The translations under genes and the position numbers were made by a program. A stretch of 64,000 nucleotides of DNA from Saccharina japonica (lineage: Eukaryota > Sar > Phaeophyceae > Laminariales > Laminariaceae), in assembly GCA_008828725.1 (NCBI GenBank), contig MEHQ01003078.1:140297-204296 (forward strand). Reading direction: 5' to 3'. This document shows positions 57,321-64,000 of the stretch, in pieces (the stretch's first letter is position 1; the number at the start of each line of letters is the position of its first letter). The notes below the pieces were generated by a model. That model saw only the letters and a program-made list of their open reading frames with translations. It ran no database searches and had not been told where the DNA came from.

Positions 57321-60300
57321 TATGTATTTGAAGTGTGCGACGGGAACAGATTTAAACAATGTCGGCTCTTGCTGTAGACCCAGAGGTCAGTCGTCGATTT
57401 ACTCCCCGAATAGAATATCGGACTCACTCGCTTGGCGAAACTCTGGGTTGGAGCTGAGCCAATGGCTACCTTAGCCAATTCCCGTTTGGTCAACAACATC
57501 ATCAGACATCTTTCAGTTACCCGACAAGCTCCAAGATCTTGCCACGTGTATCATACGTATGAATGGTGCGTATGTACTTGAAGTGTCAAACGGAAGCACA
57601 ATCAAACAATATATCGGCGCTCGCTGCAGATCCAAACAACAGCAGTAGTTGTTGTCAATCTACTGCCCTCATATACTATCGGAATAACTCGTTGGGCAAA
57701 ACCCTGGCTTGGGGCTGGGGCATGTATCGACCTCAGCAATTCCCGTTGGGTCAATACCATCAGCAGGTTGCTTTCAGCTGCCCGTCAAAATCCACGATAT
57801 TGCCAGGTGTAACTTGCGTATGAATGATACCGTAGTTGTTTCTTAAGTCTGACGGAAGCAGAATCAAACGATTTGTCGGCCCTTGCTGTAGAGCCCAGTG
57901 GTCAGTTGTCAACCTCGCTCAATCCAATATCAGACGCACTAACTGGGCAAACACCTGGCTTGGAACTGGGGCAATTATGCCTCGAGGGCGTTTCCCGTTT
58001 GGTCAACACCATCATCAGGTATCTTTCAGCTACCCGTCCAAAATTCAACATCTTGCCACCAGTATCATGCATATGAATGATACGAGTATTACATGTGCTT
58101 GTAGTGTGCAACGGAAGCAGAGTCAAACCATATCGTCTCTTGCTGTAGACCAAAACAACAGTAAATTGCCGATCTACTGTACTTCCCTCACAGAATATCG
58201 GACTCACTCGCTGGGCAAAACTCTGACTTGGAGCTGGGCCCATTGTTGATCTCGGCAATTCCCGTTGGGTCAATAACATCAGCAGGGTATTGTTCAGCTA
58301 CCCGTCAAATTCCAGAAGCTTGCCAGGTCTTTTATACGCACGAACAACACCGTAGGTGGTTCCTAAGTCCCACGCAAGCTCGATAAACCCTATCTATGTC
58401 GGCCCTCCCTGCTGTAGACCCAAATGTCGGTTGTCGACCTCGCTTCATCGAATGTAAGCCTCACCAACTGGGAAAACCTGGCTAGGCAAATAATGCCCTC
58501 GGCATTTCCCGTTTGGTCAGCAACATCAGCAGGAATCTTTCAGCTTACCCGCCAAAATCCAAGTTCATGCCATGAGTATCATACAGTAGGTATTACAGTA
58601 ATAGTATGTGTTTGCAGTGTCCGACCCAAGTAGAACGAAACCATATATCCGTTCTTGTTGTAGATCGAGACAAGAGGTGTCGATATACCTTCACAGAGTA
58701 TCGGATTTACTCGCTGCGAGAAAACCTGGCTTGGAGCGGGGCCATCTATTGACCTCCCTTATTCCCGTTGGCTCGAAAACATCGCAGGTATATCTTACCT
58801 ACCCGTCAAACTCCAAGATCATCCAGGGTTTATTTTGCGTACGAAAAATACAATCGGTGTTTGTGGTGTCCGACGAAAGCAGGATGGAGCCATAAGTCGG
58901 CTCCTGCTGTACACCCATAGGTCAGTTGTCGATCTCGCCTGGACAAATACCAGCCTCACTATCTGCGCAGAGAGATGGCTTGGTACTGGGTCATTTGTTG
59001 CATTCGACAATCACCGTTGGGTTAAAACACCATCAGCAAGTATCGTTCAGCTACCAGTCAAATTCCCAGAGCTTGCCAGATGTATCATACGCGTGGAAAA
59101 TACCGTAGGTATTTGTGGTGTCCGACGGAAGCGGACTGAAACCATGTTGGCTCTTGATGTAGACCCAGAGGTCAGTTGTCGATCAATAGTACTCCCCTCA
59201 AGAAATATCGGACTCACTGGCCGGACGAAACCCTGGCTTGCAGCTGGACCAATTTAAAAGTATCGTTCAGCAACCAGTCAAATTCCTGGAGCTTTTTCCA
59301 GGTGTATCACACGCACGCATGGAAAATACCGTGGGTGATTGTGGCGTCTGACGGAAGCAGAATGAAAACATATCGGCTCTTGCTGTAGATCCAGAGGTCA
59401 GTTGTCGACCTACAGTACCCCCTCACATAATATCGGACTCACTCGCTGGGCGAAACCGCTGTGTCAAACATTGACCTCTGCAAGTCTCGTTGGTTAAATA
59501 ATATTATCAGCAGGTTTTTTCACCTACTACCCGTCAGAATTGAAGGTCTTCCCAGCTGTATTATGCGTATGAATGACACCGTGCGTGTGTTTTAAGTTGG
59601 ACGCAAGTAATATAAGAATACATATTGGCCCTTGCTGTAGAGCCAGAGGTCAGTTGCCGACCTCGCCGAATCGAATATCAGACTCACTAACTGGACAAAC
59701 ACCTGGGGTAATTATGCCCTCGGCGTTTCCTGTTTGGTCAGAAACATCATCAGGCATCTTTTCGCTACCCGTCAAAATCCACGATCTTGCCATGAGTGTT
59801 TTACGTACAGGGGTTATGGGTTTGGAGTGTCCGACGGAGGTAGAATGAAAACATATCGGCTCCCGCTGTACACCCAGATGTCAGTTGTCGTCCTCCTTCC
59901 CTCACAGAGTATCGGACTCACACGTTGGGCGAAAACCAAGCTTGGAGCTGGGCTAAGTACCGACCTCCGCAATTCCCGTTGGGTAAAAACTATCATCGGT
60001 CATCGGGTATCTTTCACTTCCCGTTACAATCCAAGATCTTGCCAGGTGTATCATACCTATGAAATGTACCGTAGGTGTATTTTGAGTCCGACGGAAGCAG
60101 AATGGAACGATATGTCGGCTCCTGCTGTAGATCCAGGAGTCAGTTGTCGATCTACTCCAGTTGTCGATATACTGTACCCCCCTCACAGAATATCGCTCTC
60201 ACTCGGTGGGCGAACGCCTGGCTTGGAGCTAGGCCAATTGGCGACCTCCGCTATTCCCGTTGGGTCAAAACTCATCTGCAGGTTTATTTCAACTACCCGA

Positions 60301-63300
60301 CAAAATCCAAGATCTCGCCAGGTGTATGTCTTGCGTATGAATAACGCCATGTGTTTTGTATGTCCAACGCAAGTAGGTTGAAACCATATGTCGGCACTTG
60401 CTCTAGACCCAGAGGTCGGTTGTCGACCTCGCTTCATCGAATATCAGACCCACAAACTGCGCGAAAACCAGGCTTGGAACTCGGAAATTTTTGCCGTCGG
60501 CAATTTCCGTTCGGTAAATGATAACATCCATCAGCAGATATACTCCAGCTACCCGTCGAAATCCACGATCTTGCCACGAGTACCATTTGAACGGTATGTG
60601 TTTATTGTGGTGACCGACGGAGGCATAATGAAAACCTTATCGATTCTTGCTGTATACCCAGAGGTCGCCTGTCGATCAACTCCCCTCACAGAATACCTGG
60701 GCGAGACCCTGGCTTGAAGCTGGGGCTAGCATTGACCTCGTCGATTGCCGTTGGGTCAAAAACATCACCAGGTATATTTCAGCTACCCGTCAAGATCCAA
60801 GATATTGTCAGATGTATCTTGCGTATGAGTAATACCGTACCTGGTAAGTGTTTGTGGTGAGCGCAGGATGAAACCATACATCGTCCCTTTCTGTAGTTCC
60901 AGTTGATCAGTTGTCGACCTCGCTCCATCGAATATAAGAAGACTCAATGATTGGTCTAAACTTTAGCTTGGAACTGGGGCGATGATTCGCCTCCGCAATT
61001 CCTGTTTGGTATTTTTCAGCTACCCGTCAAAGTCTAAGATATTGTCAGATGTATCTTGCGTATGAATGATACCGTACCTGGTAGGTGTTTGTGGTGAGCA
61101 GAATGAAACCATACATCGGCCCTTTTTGCAGATCCAGTGATCAATTGTCGACCTCGCTTCATCGAATATAAGACTCACTAATTGGTCTAAACTCTACTGT
61201 AGCTTGGAACTGGGGCAATGATTCGCCCTCGCAATTAATTCCTGTTTGGTCAACAACATCATCCCCAGCTTTATTTCAGCTACCCGTCAAAATCCAAGAT
61301 CCTGCCAGGTGTATCATATTAATGAATGGTACGCATGTCTTTTCTAGTGTCCGACGGAAGCAGAATTAAACCAAATCGGTTTCTGTTGTTGTAGACCCAG
61401 ACAACAATTGTCGATCTAGCACCCTCTCAGAATAAAGGATTCACTCGTTGGGCTAAAACATGTCTTGGAACTGGGCAATTCCCTTGCCCTCCACAATTAC
61501 CGTGCATTCAACAACAGTAACATCACCAGCAGGTATCGTTCATCGACCCGTCGAAATCCGAGAGCTTGCCAGGTGTATCGTACCTACCAGCAATACATCA
61601 GGTGTTTATCGTGTCCGACGGAAGCAGAATGAAACCATATCGGCTCTTGATGTAGATCCAGAGGTCGCAGTTGACGATCTACTGTTGTAACCGCCTCACA
61701 GAATATCAGACTCCTTCGATGAGCGAAACCCTGGCTTCAAGCAGAGGGCCAGTTATTGGCCACGGCACGTTTCCTCCATCTACCCGTGAAACTCCAAGAC
61801 TTTGCTACATGTACCATACGTAAGAATAATACCGTGGGTGGTTTTGAATCCCGACAGAGGGAAGAATAAAACCATATACCGGCCCTTGCTGTAGACCCAG
61901 AGGTCAGTTAGTCGAACTCGCTTCATCGAATATCAGGCTCACTAACTAGGCGAAAACCTGGCATGGAACTATACGGCAATTATGCCATCGACATTTTTTC
62001 TCGTTTGGTCTACAACATCAGCAGGTATCTTCCAGCTACCCGTCAGAATCAACGACCTTGCCACGAGTATCATACTTCTGTATGTGTGTTTGTAGTAAGA
62101 CACGCCCTGTAGTGTCCTACGGGAGCAGAATGAAACCAAATCGGCTCCTGCTGCACACCCAGAGGTCAGTTGTCGGTCTACTCCCCTCACCGAATATCGG
62201 ACTCACTCCCTGGGCCAATAGCTGGCTCGGAGCTGTGGGCGATCTATTGACCTCGGCAACTTGTGTTGGGTCAACACCGTCAGCAGGTATCTTTCAGCTA
62301 CCCGTCGAAATCCACGATCGTGCCAGGCGTATCTTGCGAATGAGTAATACGGTATTGTATTTACCCGAATATCTAAACTCTGTTACTCATATACTCGTAT
62401 CAGCGCGTAGTGACTGTATATCACAGCAGATACGTACAGTATGTATATCTACAGTACATCCATACGCTAACACAATAAAAGCAACAGGTTTCTTTCAGCT
62501 ACCCGTCAAACTCCAAGATCTTGCCAGGTGTTTGTACGAACGAACAATATCGTAGGTGTTTTTTTAAGTCCGACGGAAGTAGGATAAAATCATACGTCGG
62601 CCTTTGCTGTAGACCCAGAGGTCACTTGTCGACCTCGCTCAATCGAATAGCAGACTCACTAACTGGGCAAGAACCTGGTATGGAACTGGGGAAACTATGC
62701 CCTTGGTGTTTCCGGTTTGGTCAGCAACATCAGCAGGTAGGTATCTTTCAGCTACCCGTCAGAATCAACGATCTTGCCACGAGTATCATGTAATACGTCC
62801 ATATGGTATGTGTTTGTAGTGTCCGACGGGAGCAGAATGAAACCATCTCGGCTCCTGCTGTACACCCAGAGGTCAATTGTCGATCTGCTCCCCTCGCCGA
62901 ATATCGGACTCACTCGCTGGTCCAAAACCTGGCTCGGAGCTGTGGGCGATCTATTGACCTCGGCAACTTATGTTGGGTCAAAACCATCAGTAGGTATCTT
63001 TCAGCTACCCGTCGAAATCCAAGATCTTGCCAGGTGTATCTTACGTATGAATAATACGGTCGGTGTGTGTGGTGTCCGACGGAAGCAAGGTGTAATGCTA
63101 TCTTGCCCCATGCCGTAGACCCGGACGTCGGTTGTCGACCTCGCCTGATGGAATATCAGCCTCACAAAGTGGGCAAAACAATGGCATGGAACTGGGCAAT
63201 TGCTTGCCCTCAACAAATACCGTTGGTTTAACAAACATCAACTGGTATCGTTCAGATACCCGTCAAAATCCCAGAGCTTTTGCCAGGTGTATCATACCCA

Positions 63301-64000
63301 TGAATAATACCTCGGGTGTTGTGGTTCCCGACGGAAACGTCATGACACCATAGTGGCTCAGAGGTCAGTTCTCGATCTACTCCCCTCACAGAATATCGGA
63401 CTCACTCGCTGAGTGAAAACCTGCCTCGGAGCTGGGTCAAGTATGGACCACGGTTGGTTGTTGCCGTTCGGTCACCAACATCTTCATCAGCAGGTTTCTT
63501 TGAGCTGCCCGTCAAACGCCAAGGTCTTGCAAGGTGTGTACAGAAATACGTATGGATAATACCGTAGGTGTGATTTTAATCCGACGCAAGCAAGATAAAC
63601 CTTTTGTCGGCCCTTGCTGTAGACCCAGACAACAATTGTCGACCTCGCTTCATCGATTATCAGACTCCCTAACTGGGCTAAACCCTGCCTTGGAACTGGG
63701 CGAACTGGGCCATTCGTTGCCCTCGACAATTACCGTTCGGTTAACAAAATCAGCAGCAGTGGTTCAGCTACCCGTCAACATCCGAGATCTTGCCAGGGGC
63801 ATCATATATATGTATTAATAATACGTGAGGTGTTCGCGATGTCCGACGGAAGCAGAATGAGACCCCATATGCCAGCTCTTGCTGTAGACCCAGAGGTCAG
63901 TTGTCGACCTCTCTTCATCGAAAATCAGACTCGCTAACTGGGCGAAATCCTGGCTTGGAACTGGGGCAATTATGGCCATTCTTGTTTGGTCAGCAACATC

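Larger units (their letters stand above)
36655..64000 (+). repeat. Unit 2 of the ~36.6-kb tandem duplication (truncated by window)
   Basis: Same order and orientation as unit 1. Its main differences are a single SINE head, a 1,460-bp Helitron, a 33-bp stretch near 44,314-44,346 that unit 1 lost, and many 3-7 bp insertions. It ends at the window edge at a point equal to about 25,880 of unit 1, so its right boundary is not seen. Confidence 0.92.
52745..64000 (+). repeat. ~250-bp satellite array, plus-oriented arm, unit 2 (runs off the edge)
   Basis: Counterpart of 16,111-25,880. It is interrupted by a Helitron (54,900-56,359) and the TA-flanked element (56,617-57,320). Confidence 0.9.

Noticed and set aside
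59734-60381. 215-codon ORF in the satellite
   Set aside because: Satellite units have few stops by composition. The frame shifts between adjacent units and between the two large copies because of 1-7 bp indels, so it is not coding.

Overview
The window is eukaryotic, gene-poor and dominated by repeats. It has no prokaryotic gene layout. The only convincing coding sequence is split into short exons with GT-AG borders (donors GTGAG). There are also a Helitron, a tRNA-derived SINE, several MITE families and large satellite arrays. The cysteine repeat in the predicted protein and the many short TAC/GTA palindromes suggest a stramenopile, possibly a brown alga. That placement comes from memory of similar sequences and is only moderately supported.

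Large-scale layout: two copies of a tandem segmental duplication with a period of about 36.6 kb. Unit 1 runs from the left edge to about 26,840, followed by a segment seen once here (26,841-36,654). Unit 2 starts near 36,655 and runs off the right edge at a point matching unit-1 position ~25,880. The copies are near-identical from about 385/37,025 rightwards. The first ~380 bp of each copy are clearly more diverged, so the breakpoint probably lies in an older dispersed repeat. The single-copy segment may simply be the rest of the unit, repeating beyond the right edge.

Within each unit, left to right: a signal-peptide exon on the minus strand (898-976; 37,535-37,613); non-coding DNA with foldbacks and five copies of a ~110-150 bp MITE; a cytosine-rich CCCGACC/CCCGTCC low-complexity zone; a tRNA-like sequence; then about 15 kb of a degenerate ~250-bp satellite. 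The satellite changes orientation once, at 16,083-16,110 (52,718-52,744). It carries a full-length SINE with target-site duplication and tail, and a 700-bp TA-flanked inverted-repeat element. Unit 2 also carries a 1,460-bp non-autonomous Helitron whose intact empty site is preserved in unit 1.

The single-copy segment contains a ~200-bp minisatellite, MITEs and five minus-strand exons of a secreted-type cysteine-rich repeat protein (34,522 down to 31,196). The four downstream exons are phase 1-1 and so can be added or removed without a frameshift. The signal-peptide exon of unit 2 lies about 3 kb upstream on the same strand and also ends in phase 1. I therefore infer one gene crossing the unit boundary: signal peptide in one unit, cysteine modules in the preceding one. 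The same exon in unit 1 would then read into cysteine exons beyond the left edge. No other ORF in the window has convincing coding support.
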